A model generated the notes under the pieces. It was not told where the DNA came from. It saw nothing but the letters and a program-made list of their open reading frames with translations, and made no database searches. Source: Pseudomonas svalbardensis (GTDB taxonomy: Bacteria > Pseudomonadota > Gammaproteobacteria > Pseudomonadales > Pseudomonadaceae). Taken from it: DNA of 64,000 nucleotides. Within the stretch, counting starts at the first letter, position 1. Each line of letters starts with the position of its first letter. This document shows positions 43,839 through 52,701 of this stretch, in pieces. The position numbers and the translations under genes were made by a program. Where the stretch lies: assembly GCF_030053115.1 (NCBI RefSeq), contig NZ_CP125619.1:3421501-3485500 (forward strand), given 5' to 3'.

Positions 43839-44179
43839 GACTGTTCCTTGGCGCCAAAGTTATGAAATATTATTAAAAACAATCGTTTGGCGGACCTGGC
43901 TGTAACGTTAGCAATAATTTGACATGACCTTGTACCGTTTGACTATAGAGCGGTTGCGTTATTAGTTATAAGAAGCGACTTAGTTAGTTACCTAACGAGT
44001 CCTGCCTTTCATTCAGCTTTCAAAGCCTGTCCACACCTTGAGCCAATGAAAGAAAGTTGATATTTCTTTTAATTGTATGTGACCCGCCCCCCGGTTGCGG
44101 GCATCAGTACAAGTAACCAGCCGAACGGTAGCCCAACCGACGGCACATCACTTGATTGGGCATACAGAGAGAAAACCCC
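43839..44179. other. A+T-rich divergent region between regulator and small protein genes
   Basis: No gene is seen in these 341 bp. The part next to the regulator is A+T-rich. TTGACA (from about 43918) with TATAGA 19 bp further on could be a plus-strand promoter for the small protein, but the spacing is long and confidence is low. Confidence 0.45.
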
Positions 44180-44449
44180 ATGAACGCCCCGCTCCGCATC
44201 AACGAAGCTCTTTTGATTGCCGACCGCGCATTCCAACCGTTCCAATGCGTGGCCTGGGCCCCACAAGACGGCAATGGCGAACTCAGCCTGACCGTTATCG
44301 ATCGCACCAACACCCGCAGCATCGGCCGCAAGCAGATCCCAAGCAGTGCCTATACCGATCCTGCGCAACTTGAATGCCTGCTTGAAGCGGCACGTGCGGA
44401 ATTGAGAGAGGAGGGTTACAAACTCCAATCGTGGTCGATGCCACACTAA
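44180..44449 (+). CDS. Small conserved-looking cytosolic protein, unknown function
   Basis: The 89-residue protein (MNAPLRINEALLIADRAFQP...) has no signal peptide or membrane helix. It has a mixed beta/alpha pattern: CVAWAPQDGNGELSLTVIDR, then a C-terminal helix LECLLEAARAELREEGY. I do not recognise a named family, but the balanced composition and good codon use suggest a real gene. GAGAGAAAA precedes ATG 44180. An in-frame ATG at 44156 would add eight residues. A perfect inverted repeat follows its stop. Confidence 0.68.
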   Translation: MNAPLRINEALLIADRAFQPFQCVAWAPQDGNGELSLTVIDRTNTRSIGRKQIPSSAYTDPAQLECLLEAARAELREEGYKLQSWSMPH

Positions 44450-44456
44450 GTGTTTT

Positions 44457-44480
44457 GCGGGTTACCAAACGGTAACCCGC
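44457..44480. repeat. Perfect inverted repeat after the small gene
   Basis: GCGGGTTACC-AAAC-GGTAACCCGC forms a 10-bp stem with a 4-base loop, 7 bp after the stop. There is no T tract on either side, so it may be a weak terminator, an mRNA-stabilising hairpin or a protein site. Confidence 0.6.
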
Positions 44481-44687
44481 ACCCTCCCCGATTATTCTTC
44501 GAACTTGCACGCGCCCAACTACTTGGCAGGCTTGTCAGTGGGTCGAAAAGACACTGTTCTGGCACACAGCGACCCTCCGTCTGTTAGTTATGACAGTTGT
44601 GCATCCAGGCGTTCAGGGATTGAATGTTTCCTTATACAGTCGCCACCCAAACTCCCGGTTCAGGACGACTCGCAAGGAGCTGCGTGC

Positions 44688-45977
44688 ATGTCAATCCAGA
44701 CCGCGTTTGCATTACGGGCAACCCTGAACAACGCCGGCAAACTTGATACAACCTTTGCCTCGTCTGGCAAAACCCAGGTGTATTTCGCTGGCAGCCTCTC
44801 AAGCATGGCCAACGGGGTCGCGATTGATTCACGCGGCAGGTTGTTAGTCGCGGCGAAGGTCGGAACGCCAGGCGGCAGCCGCTTCGGCCTGGCTCGCTTG
44901 CTCGAGGACGGCTCGGCGGATCTGGCGTTCGGCAATCAAGGCAGCGTCATCGGGCAATTTGAACACGGCTTCGAGGCCATGGCCGGCAAAGTCCACGTAT
45001 TGCCCGATGGGCACATTCTGGTAGCCGGCCTGCACTACGAAAATGCTCACCGGACACTGCCCGCCCTCGCCCTTTTCGATCAGCATGGTCGGCCTGTTCA
45101 ATGTTTTGGCGACAATGGCCGCTGCGTCGTGCGTCTGCCGGGCGGTCTTTCCCAAGGCGTGCGTGACACCTGGCTACCCCCCGGCGTATCGGGCACAGAA
45201 GGTTGTGATATCTGCGTGCAGGAGGACGGTCGAGTCCTGCTGCAGGCCAATCATCACTTCGAACTGTCCAATCATGTCGGCATTCTGATACGACTCAACA
45301 CCGACGGCTCGCTGGACGACACCTTCAACGGTCGTGGCTTCGTGATTGTCAGGCACTTGCTGATGAATACCTGGCTCAGCAGCCTGATGGTGCAACGAGA
45401 CGGCCGGATCCTGGTGGGCGGGTCGATCAACTTCCCTGAAGAAGGTCTGCTGGCCCGCTATCAAACCGACGGCAGGCTCGACGATTGTTTCGCCGTGGAT
45501 GGTTTCATGACCTTCAAGGCATGTGGGTATAGCGCTCAGGTCAGCCGGATCATCCAACAGGAAAATGGCGATGTGCAGTGCTTTGGCAGCAGCCGCGACC
45601 CGATGCATTGCCTGGCACTGAAAGTACACAGCAACGGCCGCCCGGACATTCATTGCAATGGAGGCCAGGCCCAACTGCTGGAGATCGGTCACAGCGGCTG
45701 CCAGTGGACCGACGCACAGGCACTGCCGGACGGCTGCGTGGTGACGGTTGGGGCCACGATCGGCGGCGTCGAGGCGGATTTCATTCTGGCGCGGCATCTG
45801 CCCGACGGGCAACTTGATCGCAGCTTCGGCAATGGCACCGGCTGGATTCGCACCCGCCTGGGCCGCAGCCTGGATACCGCGACTTCAGTGGCCATGCAGG
45901 CCGATGGAAACATCGTAGTCGGAGGCTATTCACTGGACGGCAACTATCGAGCGATCGTCGCACGCTATCTGGGGTAG
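44688..45977 (+). CDS. Delta-60 repeat protein (beta-propeller-like)
   Basis: The 429-residue protein is made of about 50-60-residue repeats of the type GxLDxxFxxxG ... xQxDGxIlVxGxx, for example DGSLDDTFNGRGFV, QRDGRILVGGSINF, DGQLDRSFGNGTGW and QADGNIVVGGYSL. These delta-60 repeats are predicted to form a beta-propeller. The role in Pseudomonas is unknown, possibly surface or toxin-delivery associated. There is no obvious signal peptide at the chosen start (ATG 44688, strong AAGGAG). The frame is open to 44505 without a start signal. Confidence 0.85.
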   Translation: MSIQTAFALRATLNNAGKLDTTFASSGKTQVYFAGSLSSMANGVAIDSRGRLLVAAKVGTPGGSRFGLARLLEDGSADLAFGNQGSVIGQFEHGFEAMAGKVHVLPDGHILVAGLHYENAHRTLPALALFDQHGRPVQCFGDNGRCVVRLPGGLSQGVRDTWLPPGVSGTEGCDICVQEDGRVLLQANHHFELSNHVGILIRLNTDGSLDDTFNGRGFVIVRHLLMNTWLSSLMVQRDGRILVGGSINFPEEGLLARYQTDGRLDDCFAVDGFMTFKACGYSAQVSRIIQQENGDVQCFGSSRDPMHCLALKVHSNGRPDIHCNGGQAQLLEIGHSGCQWTDAQALPDGCVVTVGATIGGVEADFILARHLPDGQLDRSFGNGTGWIRTRLGRSLDTATSVAMQADGNIVVGGYSLDGNYRAIVARYLG

Positions 45978-46055
45978 GCCTGCACAGTTTTCCTACACTT
46001 GATCTTCCCTTCCGCTTACGGCAAGTTGCGCGCTTCTTAATACAAGGAGTAGCCG

Positions 46056-47558
46056 ATGCCCGGTTCAATGGCTCAGGCGTTCGCGCACAATTTTCTCGGG
46101 CATTCACCCCGCTGGTACAAGGCAAGCATTGTCGGTTTCCTGATTCTCAACGCGCTGGTGTTGTGGACCGTCGGCCCGACGGCGGCTGGCTGGCTGCTGG
46201 TGCTGGAGTTCATCTTCACCCTGGCCATGGCGCTCAAGTGTTATCCGTTAATGCCCGGCGGCCTGCTGTTGATCGAAGCACTGTTGCTGAAGATGACCAC
46301 GCCCCAGGCACTCTACGACGAGCTGGTGCACAACTTCCCGGTGATCCTGCTGCTGATGTTCATGGTGGCCGGCATCTACTTCATGAAAGACCTGCTGCTG
46401 TTTCTGTTCTCACGACTCCTGCTCGGGGTTCGCTCCAAGGCTCTGCTGGCGTTGATGTTCTGCTTCCTGTCGGCGTTTCTGTCAGCGTTTCTCGATGCCT
46501 TGACCGTGACCGCCGTGATCATCAGTGCAGCCGTCGGGTTTTACTCGGTGTATCACCGCGTCGCATCCGGCAATGATCCGCGTCAGGACAGCGAGTTTGG
46601 CGATGACCAGCACCTGCCCACACTCCATCACGCCGACCTCGAACAATTCCGCGCCTTTCTGCGCAGTCTGCTGATGCACGGTGCCGTGGGTACCGCACTG
46701 GGCGGTGTTTGCACATTGGTCGGTGAGCCGCAGAACCTGCTGATCGGCCACGAGATGGGCTGGCACTTCTCTGAGTTCTTTCTGAAAGTCGCCCCGGTTT
46801 CATTGCCGGTCCTGGTGGCAGGCCTGGTGACCTGCGTCCTGCTGGAGAAACTTCGCTGGTTCGGTTACGGCACGCTGTTACCGGAGAACGTGCGTGCAGT
46901 TCTGGCCAATCACGCGGCAGAAGACAATGCCGAACGCACCTCGCGCCAACGTGCAGCGCTCGTCGTGCAGGGATTGGCAGCGCTGATTCTGATTGCGGGG
47001 TTGGCGTTCCATATTGCTGAGGTCGGCCTGATCGGCTTGATGGTGATCGTGCTGATCACCGCATTCACTGGCATCACCGACGAGCACCGTATCGGCAACG
47101 CGTTCAAGGACGCCATGCCGTTCACAGCACTGCTGGTGGTGTTTTTCGCGGTAGTGGCGGTGATTCACGATCAGCAACTGTTCACGCCTTTGATCCAGTG
47201 GGTGCTGGCGCTGCCAGCGGATCAACAACCGGGCATGCTGTTTATTGCCAACGGCTTGCTGTCAGCCATCAGCGATAACGTGTTCGTCGCGACCATTTAC
47301 ATCACCGAAGTCAAACAGGCTTTCATCTCTGGCCACATGAGCCGTGAGCATTTCGAGACGCTGGCGATTGCGATCAACACCGGCACCAACCTGCCGAGCG
47401 TGGCGACGCCCAATGGTCAGGCTGCGTTTCTGTTCCTGCTGACCTCGGCGATTGCACCGCTGATTCGACTGTCGTACGGACGGATGGTGTGGATGGCGTT
47501 GCCGTACACCGTGGTGATGGGTGTTCTTGGCTGGTATGCAGTGAGTTTCTGGCTGTAA
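46056..47558 (+). CDS. nhaB: Na+/H+ antiporter NhaB
   Basis: The inner-membrane antiporter exports sodium for pH and salt homeostasis. The 500-residue protein has about 12 membrane segments and starts [22 protein letters not shown], typical for NhaB. Also typical are [27 protein letters not shown] and [23 protein letters not shown], which carry the conserved Asp and Gly-Glu-Pro motifs. GGAG lies upstream of the ATG. It precedes the IS110-element insertion point by only 21 bp. Confidence 0.95.
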   Translation: MPGSMAQAFAHNFLGHSPRWYKASIVGFLILNALVLWTVGPTAAGWLLVLEFIFTLAMALKCYPLMPGGLLLIEALLLKMTTPQALYDELVHNFPVILLLMFMVAGIYFMKDLLLFLFSRLLLGVRSKALLALMFCFLSAFLSAFLDALTVTAVIISAAVGFYSVYHRVASGNDPRQDSEFGDDQHLPTLHHADLEQFRAFLRSLLMHGAVGTALGGVCTLVGEPQNLLIGHEMGWHFSEFFLKVAPVSLPVLVAGLVTCVLLEKLRWFGYGTLLPENVRAVLANHAAEDNAERTSRQRAALVVQGLAALILIAGLAFHIAEVGLIGLMVIVLITAFTGITDEHRIGNAFKDAMPFTALLVVFFAVVAVIHDQQLFTPLIQWVLALPADQQPGMLFIANGLLSAISDNVFVATIYITEVKQAFISGHMSREHFETLAIAINTGTNLPSVATPNGQAAFLFLLTSAIAPLIRLSYGRMVWMALPYTVVMGVLGWYAVSFWL

Positions 47559-47608
47559 ACCCAGAACAAAATGTGGGAGATTCTATGTTGCAGGGCAACC
47601 CCGCAACC

Positions 47609-48544
47609 TCAGGCCGGGTGGTATTCGCTCTGATTTTTCATCAGGGCAAATGCCACCCGGCAGAGTTTCCGGGCAAGGGCCACCAAGGCCTGGGTTTTCG
47701 AGAAGCCTCTTGCAAAATACGACTCGTAAAACGGTTTCCATTTAGCTGAGCGACAGGCTGCCATTGCGGCGTTGTAAGCCAACCGGCGGACTTCCGGATC
47801 CCCTTTTTTTGTCAGGTGCCGGGGGCCGTTCTTCTTCCCGGAGTCATCGACCGTAAGGTCCATCCCTAGAAACGCGATGAACGCATCACTATTGGCAAAA
47901 TCACCGCGCATAAAGGTCGTCGCCAACCCGGTTGCAGTCAGTTCGCCAACCCCTTCGATGGCTTTGCAGCGGTCGATATTCTCTTCAATACCCGCCTCTT
48001 TGCTGACCTTGCGCAGCAGTTTCTGAATGGCCTGATCCGCTTGCTTGAAGGCCTTTTGCTGGGCGCTCTGTACTTTCTTCAACAAGGGTTCATTGGCCCA
48101 GCTCAGCATCAGACCGGCATGGTTCTGGATCAGCGTTGCACGTCTGTGGAGCAGGCTTTTCAGCGAGGTGTAGGCCTTGGGTGGTGGGCTCCAGATCCGC
48201 AGTCCGTCTTGTTCGTTCGTCAAATAACGCGCCAGCAGACGGGCATCGCAGGGATCGTTCTTGGCTCGTTGGCCGATGCCGCGGCGATAGTTGCTCACCC
48301 GATAAGCATCCACGACATAGACCTGGTGCCCCATCGCATGGGCCAGCTCGACGGTGTCCAGGTGGTAGATGTTGGTGGCTTCAACGGCGATAGCGCTTTG
48401 GGCGGGCAATGTTTTAAGCCAGCGTTTGAGGGCTGTTCGATCGTTCTTGATGGTGTCAGTGGTTAGCCGGTCGGAGCGATAGACAACTATTTCGGCCTTG
48501 GCGATATCGACGCCAACCACCGTCTGCGAAGTAAGGATTGTCAT
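47609..48544 (-). CDS. IS110-family transposase (recombinase)
   Basis: The 311-residue protein has an N-terminal RuvC-like DEDD domain, with the first Asp in VVGVDIAKAEIVVY, Glu in IAVEATNIYHLDTVELA, and the DD pair in KNDPCDARLLARYL. The C-terminal Transposase_20 domain has EGVGELTATGLAT, and a catalytic Ser is expected in the segment AAMAACRSAKWKPFYESYFARG. Such enzymes use a structured RNA from the element's noncoding end to choose target and donor sites. No disruption is visible. Confidence 0.93.
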   Translation of the reverse strand: MTILTSQTVVGVDIAKAEIVVYRSDRLTTDTIKNDRTALKRWLKTLPAQSAIAVEATNIYHLDTVELAHAMGHQVYVVDAYRVSNYRRGIGQRAKNDPCDARLLARYLTNEQDGLRIWSPPPKAYTSLKSLLHRRATLIQNHAGLMLSWANEPLLKKVQSAQQKAFKQADQAIQKLLRKVSKEAGIEENIDRCKAIEGVGELTATGLATTFMRGDFANSDAFIAFLGMDLTVDDSGKKNGPRHLTKKGDPEVRRLAYNAAMAACRSAKWKPFYESYFARGFSKTQALVALARKLCRVAFALMKNQSEYHPA

Positions 48545-48746
48545 GACGAATCCTCGGAGCTAGGGTTTAAGAGCTTGTCGGGGTCTACCGTTGCGCTGGC
48601 TTGCCTCTATCGTCGGTTTTACCGATGAATTCCTTATCGGCGCTTTGGGTAGAAGGGGCGGGATGAGAAGTCTCCCACGGTCTGTACTGGTCAGAGTCAG
48701 AATCGAGCTTTTAGTCCCGCCCACCCCTTCAAGTCTAAACATACAA
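48545..48746 (-). ncRNA. Candidate bridge RNA region of the IS110 element
   Basis: In the IS110 group the noncoding end 5' of the transposase encodes the bridge RNA. This 202-bp stretch contains clear stem-loops: TCGGT/ACCGA around 48614-48627, and a large hairpin with GGGCGGGA / TCCCGCCC arms extended by AAGG/CCTT, spanning about 48651-48731. Exact ends and guide loops cannot be fixed by eye. The REP target provides a test, since a guide loop should match GAGCGAGC-like sequence. Confidence 0.5.
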
Positions 48747-48820
48747 GCGAGCTTGCTCGCGATGAGGTCGTGTCAGCCAACATCATTGTTGAATGACAGA
48801 CCGCTATCGCGAGCAAGCTC
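48747..48820. repeat. REP pair remnant flanking the IS110 element
   Basis: GCGAGCTTGCTCGCGAT (from 48747) and the inverted ATCGCGAGCAAGCTC (ending 48820) form a REP pair of family 1, with TT/AA in place of CC/GG at the centre. The left REP is interrupted by the IS; its TGTGGGAG head is at 47572-47579. Confidence 0.85.
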
Positions 48821-49361
48821 AACGCCTCAAGTGATCGGGGGCCGAATTTTTGGTCAAGACAGTGACAGCCTGCCGATCACCTGTTCTCCGTCCACCCATG
48901 CGAGCGGCGGCTGGGGCTCAGCGAACCAGGTTATGAAAATACTTTGGCGGGCACAGGAGTTTGCCAAGTCCCTGGTGCGCTTTTGAAAGAACAAACCTGA
49001 TGGCTTCGCCTGCGTCTGCCATGCCTTGGGCGAACCTGGCCATCCCCACGCGTTGGAGTTTTGCGAGAACGGCGCCTAGGCCGCAGCCTGGAAGCTGATG
49101 TTTATGAAGACCGACCCAGCGTTCTTTGTTGTCGGAATGGCCGAAACTCTAAATCCAGCAATTATCGAGGGCTATACCGAAATTTTCGGTTCTGCCCACC
49201 ATCTCCTTTTCTAGCAAAGCTGCGCTGTGGCAGGTTCTCCGAGTCGGGTACCGGCAAAAGGTTGATTACAGCCTGACAATACCCCCCCCGGTTTTATCGT
49301 ATAAAACCGCGCTAACTAGCAGGTACTTGGCTCACTAGGCTGAAAAAGTGCTGCGCTTTAA
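48821..49361. other. Gene-free accessory DNA
   Basis: About 540 bp contain no ORF with start signals or recognisable content. Composition and frame use look like decayed coding DNA, but I cannot assign a source. Near its right end a perfect inverted repeat, GGTTTTAT-CGT-ATAAAACC (49290-49308), follows a run of eight C, and could be a terminator or a mobile-element end. Confidence 0.5.
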
Positions 49362-50501
49362 TCAACGCGGGACGCTTTGCACCTGCGCCGTTTCCATCAG
49401 CAATAGATCAACGACTCGTGAGAGCGCGCCATCAACACTCCTTCCGTTGCGTGAGGCGGATTCGTAAGCATTGCGCTGCCGCTCTGCGCTGGAGCCGTTA
49501 TGCACAATTCGACGAGCCTGGGAAAATACGCCCTCCACTCCCATTTTTTGGGCGGTGTCACCTAAGATCTGTTCTGCCAGGAACAACCATTGCTCAATCG
49601 TAAACGGTCGGTCGTAATTCTCGATTAGAAACGCAGCATGTGTTCCATACCGTTTGGCACGCCAGCGATTCTCCTTGAGGATCCATAGAGATCTCTGTGA
49701 GTAAGTTGATCCTGGATGAGGTTGGATGATGGCGTGAGCGATCATCAAGCGAAACAAAGAGGCGATGCACAACGTATCTTCTACACGTGGGCACGCATCC
49801 GTCATTCGCAGCTCCAAGGTCGGATAATTGGTAGAGGGTCGAACGCCCCACCAGCATTCGCTTGGATGCTTAATCGAGCCAGTTGACATCAAAAAGGAGA
49901 TGTAGGCGTCGTAGGAAATCTGATCTCCAAAAAATTCAGGAACACCCATCCGAGGCCACTCATCGCACGCGGCTTGGCGATAGCTCATAAAGCCGGTGTC
50001 AGCTCCATCCCAAAAAGGTGATGAACTGCTTAGGGCCAGTAATAAAGGCGTCCAAGGCAACACCTCGTTCATCACTTGAATACGATCCAAGTGTTCCGCA
50101 ACCTCCACGTGCACGTGCAAACCCGATAGCAGGCTGCGCTGGGCGACACGTTGGTAATCTTCGAATAACTTAAGAAAATGGTCGTGGGCTGTGGCGTGTT
50201 GTATGCGCCAATCAGCCAAGGGATGGCTGCCTGCACTGAGCAAGCCCAAGCCGAAAGGTTCGAGTGCGTGGTTTAACGTAAGACGTGCGTGAGCTAAATA
50301 ATCCCCTGCTTCCGGTAGCGTATTGAAAACCGGCGAAGCTACTTCGATTTGTCCCTGGAACATCTCATAGGCGAAAAAATCACCCAAAAGTGCCTTGCAC
50401 CGTTCAACCGCTGCGAAGGGGATATTGCCAGGCATCTGTCGAGTGGCAAGGTCGGTAATGAAATACTCTTCCTCAATACCAAACTTAAGGCATCTGATCA
50501 T
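49362..50501 (-). CDS. ybdK: YbdK-type carboxylate-amine ligase
   Basis: This is a member of the GCS2 family, related to glutamate-cysteine ligase, with ATP-dependent amide bond formation in the cytosol. The 379-residue protein starts LKFGIEEEYFITDLATRQM (the GxEEE metal/ATP motif). It contains SGLHVHVEVAEHLDRIQVMN and WWGVRPSTNYPTLELRMTDACP, all typical of YbdK. The biological substrate of YbdK proteins is unclear, and the glutamate-cysteine ligase activity reported for them is weak. It starts at ATG 50501 and lies with small stress-type genes in the accessory region. Confidence 0.9.
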   Translation of the reverse strand: MIRCLKFGIEEEYFITDLATRQMPGNIPFAAVERCKALLGDFFAYEMFQGQIEVASPVFNTLPEAGDYLAHARLTLNHALEPFGLGLLSAGSHPLADWRIQHATAHDHFLKLFEDYQRVAQRSLLSGLHVHVEVAEHLDRIQVMNEVLPWTPLLLALSSSSPFWDGADTGFMSYRQAACDEWPRMGVPEFFGDQISYDAYISFLMSTGSIKHPSECWWGVRPSTNYPTLELRMTDACPRVEDTLCIASLFRLMIAHAIIQPHPGSTYSQRSLWILKENRWRAKRYGTHAAFLIENYDRPFTIEQWLFLAEQILGDTAQKMGVEGVFSQARRIVHNGSSAERQRNAYESASRNGRSVDGALSRVVDLLLMETAQVQSVPR

Positions 50502-50577
50502 CGTCCCTCCCCGTGCTTGACTGTCGCTTTTATCGACGACCTCATCCGAAATTTATAGCCCCATTAAGCGACCACAC

Positions 50578-50826
50578 TCAGTGATAATCCGCTCCCGCGA
50601 CCGCAAGCAAATATGCTTGATCCGCCTCAACTCGAAGGTCTCGCCATTCCAACCAATTAACTATTCCCAGACGATCCATTTCATCAGCCTGCCGAAGCAA
50701 TTCCTCATGATAGGCATCAGGACAATCCCTTCGGAGGGTGTAGTTTTCGAGCGCACAGTGCCAAGAGTCCATCGCGCAGAGTCGCCTTTCTTGCGCCGGC
50801 GTCAGCAGGTTTCTAAATGAGTTCAT
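50578..50826 (-). CDS. Small hypothetical protein
   Basis: The 82-residue soluble protein (MNSFRNLLTPAQERRLCAM...) is rich in helix-forming and aromatic residues, with DSWHCALENYTLRRDCPDAYHEELLRQADEM-like content and two or three Cys. I do not recognise a family. ATG 50826 is taken rather than an upstream frame start at 50868, although the ribosome site is poor in both. It is upstream of and co-directional with ybdK (76 bp apart), and may share its transcript. Confidence 0.6.
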   Translation of the reverse strand: MNSFRNLLTPAQERRLCAMDSWHCALENYTLRRDCPDAYHEELLRQADEMDRLGIVNWLEWRDLRVEADQAYLLAVAGADYH

Positions 50827-51046
50827 GGCTATAGGAATCCAAAAGTATTTCCTAATGGATCGGGACACTTCGGCTCAGGTTCATGAGGGCCGACAAGAGG
50901 TGTTCATTTGCTACACGTGGGCCGTTTTTTTTAATGCTACTTTCACTGCAACATCCGCAGATTCAGACGCCTACGATTGTCCGACAAACGTTTTGAATTT
51001 TTTTGGGCGCGCTCACTTCTTTGTCTATGAGCATAAGGAGGGCCTC

Positions 51047-51148
51047 ATGAGCCGCACTGATCTTTTCGTCATTGACCCCTCGAACTCCAACCACACCGCT
51101 GCGTCCAATTTAAAAGTCAATAGAGGTAAGCGAAATGAACAACGATGA
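51047..51148 (+). CDS. Candidate microprotein of 33 residues
   Basis: ATG 51047 has a very strong ribosome site (AAGGAGG, 7 bases away). The peptide starts MSRTDLFVIDPSNSNHTAAS and ends basic (NRGKRNEQR). The end overlaps the start of the next gene by 14 bases, suggesting translational coupling. It might be only a leader that delivers ribosomes to the 79-residue gene. No homologue is recognised. Confidence 0.5.
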   Translation: MSRTDLFVIDPSNSNHTAASNLKVNRGKRNEQR

Positions 51149-51374
51149 CCGTGATAACGACGCCGGATCGCAAGCAACGTCAAACGCCCCGCCCACCGAT
51201 ACATTGGGCAAACCCGTGAATGTGGTCGAAAGAGATTTACAGGATGCGGACAGCGACACCAAAGGCGTCGATGAAACCATTACGCCCTCTTCAACCCAAA
51301 CCAAAGAGCAGGACACTGAGGAGCGCAATCGAAAAACAGCAGAGATAGAGCGCAAGGTCGCGGATGGCAAATAG
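51135..51374 (+). CDS. Small, highly charged, probably disordered protein
   Basis: The 79-residue protein is almost free of hydrophobic residues and full of Asp, Glu, Thr, Lys and Asn (MNNDDRDNDAGSQATSNAPP, DTKGVDETITPSSTQTKEQD). It resembles hydrophilin-like stress proteins in character, but no family is recognised. GAGG precedes the ATG. It converges on the DUF3618 gene, leaving about 75 bp. Confidence 0.65.
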   Translation: MNNDDRDNDAGSQATSNAPPTDTLGKPVNVVERDLQDADSDTKGVDETITPSSTQTKEQDTEERNRKTAEIERKVADGK

Positions 51375-51448
51375 AAGAGGACTTGATACATTAATCCGGA
51401 TGAAAAGAGGGAGGTCAACGTCAGACCTCCCGTCTTTCATTCAACCTG

Positions 51449-52273
51449 TTACGGAGTACCTAATCCTCTTGATAGATCGGCTGGTGCATCGGATGGTGCG
51501 CGGTGATCCCCTTCCGGTTTCGCATCCACCTCCGAATGTTCGGTCGTTTTTGTCACCGTATCGCGCACCGCCTCAAAGCCCTCCCGCGCCTGCTGCTTGA
51601 CCTTGTCGGCCAGTCCCGCGCTGGTCTTGCCAAGATATCGTTGCTCGGTTGCCGTCGAAGGCAATGCCGCCCCCAGCATGGCGCCTAACGCGATGCCCGC
51701 AGCGGCTACCATCAAGGGTTGCTCCTTCAGCAACTGGCTGAGCTGATTGCTGATCACTTGGGAACTGCGCACCAATCGGTCACCTGCGTCGTGAACGGCG
51801 TGGCTGATGTTTTCAGTAGCATCACCCAAACTATCACCTAAATGCGCTGCCTTGTCTTTGACCGTCTGGTAACCCTCCTTAAGCGTGTCCGCTGTCTGGT
51901 GCAAATGATCACGGGCACTGTCCAAGCCATCAGCGAGGCCATCGGCCCACTCCCCTGCTTTATCCTGATCCGGGCCGACGCGATAACTTGGGCGAGCAGT
52001 CGGCGGACGGTTCTGACTCATCATCAACCACAGCAAACCAACCGAAGTCAGCACTGCCGGAACGGGGTTATTACGCACGCTGGTTCCTAGGTTGGTCAAG
52101 AATGTCGTTCCATTGCTCTGCATGAAAGACAACGCCTGATCGAACACCTGTCCAGGCGTGAATTTGCTTTCCAGCGCATCGACAATATTGCCAATGCTCG
52201 CTCGCTGCGCGTTGATTTCACGCTCGATGGCTTCAGGGCTCTTCTGCGACTCGGTTTCGAATTCACTATTCAT
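51449..52273 (-). CDS. DUF3618 membrane-anchored protein
   Basis: The 274-residue protein has an N-terminal DUF3618 segment (SPEAIEREINAQRASIGNIVDALESK), one hydrophobic stretch (VPAVLTSVGLLWLMM), then a long amphipathic region of 11-mer-like helical repeats (ARDHLHQTADTLKEGYQTVKDKAAHL, as in LEA-type proteins). A second hydrophobic stretch follows (LMVAAAGIALGAMLGAAL), then a charged tail. It is last in a three-gene operon with a holin-like DUF1469 protein and another membrane-anchored protein; starts and stops overlap. This trio is common in stress-related clusters of proteobacteria. The function is unknown. Confidence 0.83.
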   Translation of the reverse strand: MNSEFETESQKSPEAIEREINAQRASIGNIVDALESKFTPGQVFDQALSFMQSNGTTFLTNLGTSVRNNPVPAVLTSVGLLWLMMSQNRPPTARPSYRVGPDQDKAGEWADGLADGLDSARDHLHQTADTLKEGYQTVKDKAAHLGDSLGDATENISHAVHDAGDRLVRSSQVISNQLSQLLKEQPLMVAAAGIALGAMLGAALPSTATEQRYLGKTSAGLADKVKQQAREGFEAVRDTVTKTTEHSEVDAKPEGDHRAPSDAPADLSRGLGTP

Positions 52274-52701
52274 GAGACTTTCCTCCGCAGCGCTTCCTGG
52301 TCTTTGTTCAAGGCATCCAGCGTGCGATCAGGCTTGAAGTGGGACGAATCAAATTGTTTCTTCCCGGACTGCAGCATGACGAACCCGATGATCATCACAA
52401 CAACGCCAACAATCAGGGCTGCTAGCCACGGAGCCACGACGGTACTCAGGCCGTAAACAGCGGACATCAACAAGATGATGAACCCCGCTAGCAGCACAAT
52501 TGCCCCGCCGGCAACACCCGCGATGCCCGCTTTCAGCGTCGTGAGGCTGGCCTGAAACTCAGCCTTGGCCAAGGCAAGTTCTTTTGTGAACAGCGCAGGC
52601 ACTTCTCGGGATAGCTGCCGTATCAGTCCGACGACAGAAACGTCAGGGTCAGGTACGGGAACTGGTCTTGAGCCCGACAAACCTGGATCTTCTCTATTCA
52701 T
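52270..52701 (-). CDS. Phage-holin-superfamily (DUF1469/YqjE-like) membrane protein
   Basis: The 143-residue protein has an N-terminal amphipathic part (VGLIRQLSREVPALFTKELALAKAE) and two adjacent membrane helices (IAGVAGGAIVLLAGFIILLMSAVYGL, LAALIVGVVVMIIGFVML), the layout of DUF1469/YqjE. ATG 52701 overlaps the stop of the upstream gene (TGATG), and its own stop overlaps the DUF3618 start, so three genes are translationally coupled. It is probably an inner-membrane organiser rather than a phage holin. Confidence 0.85.
   Translation of the reverse strand: MNREDPGLSGSRPVPVPDPDVSVVGLIRQLSREVPALFTKELALAKAEFQASLTTLKAGIAGVAGGAIVLLAGFIILLMSAVYGLSTVVAPWLAALIVGVVVMIIGFVMLQSGKKQFDSSHFKPDRTLDALNKDQEALRRKVS

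Larger units (their letters stand above)
47580..48746 (-). mobile_element. IS110-family insertion sequence inserted in a REP
   Basis: A single DEDD transposase gene sits in an element without terminal inverted repeats. The left flank ends TGTGGGAG (47572-47579) and the right flank resumes GCGAGCTTGCTCGCGATG (48747 on). Joined, they rebuild the family 1 REP unit, placing the element within about one base of 47580-48746. The noncoding part upstream of the transposase is about 200 bp and the downstream part 29 bp, as in the IS110 (not IS1111) group. Several Pseudomonas IS110 elements, for example ISPpu9 and ISPpu10, are known to target REPs. Confidence 0.85.

Noticed and set aside
48591-49276. 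Short ORFs (131 and 71 codons) right of the IS110 element
   Set aside because: They run through the IS end and REP remnant, and have no ribosome site or recognisable domain.
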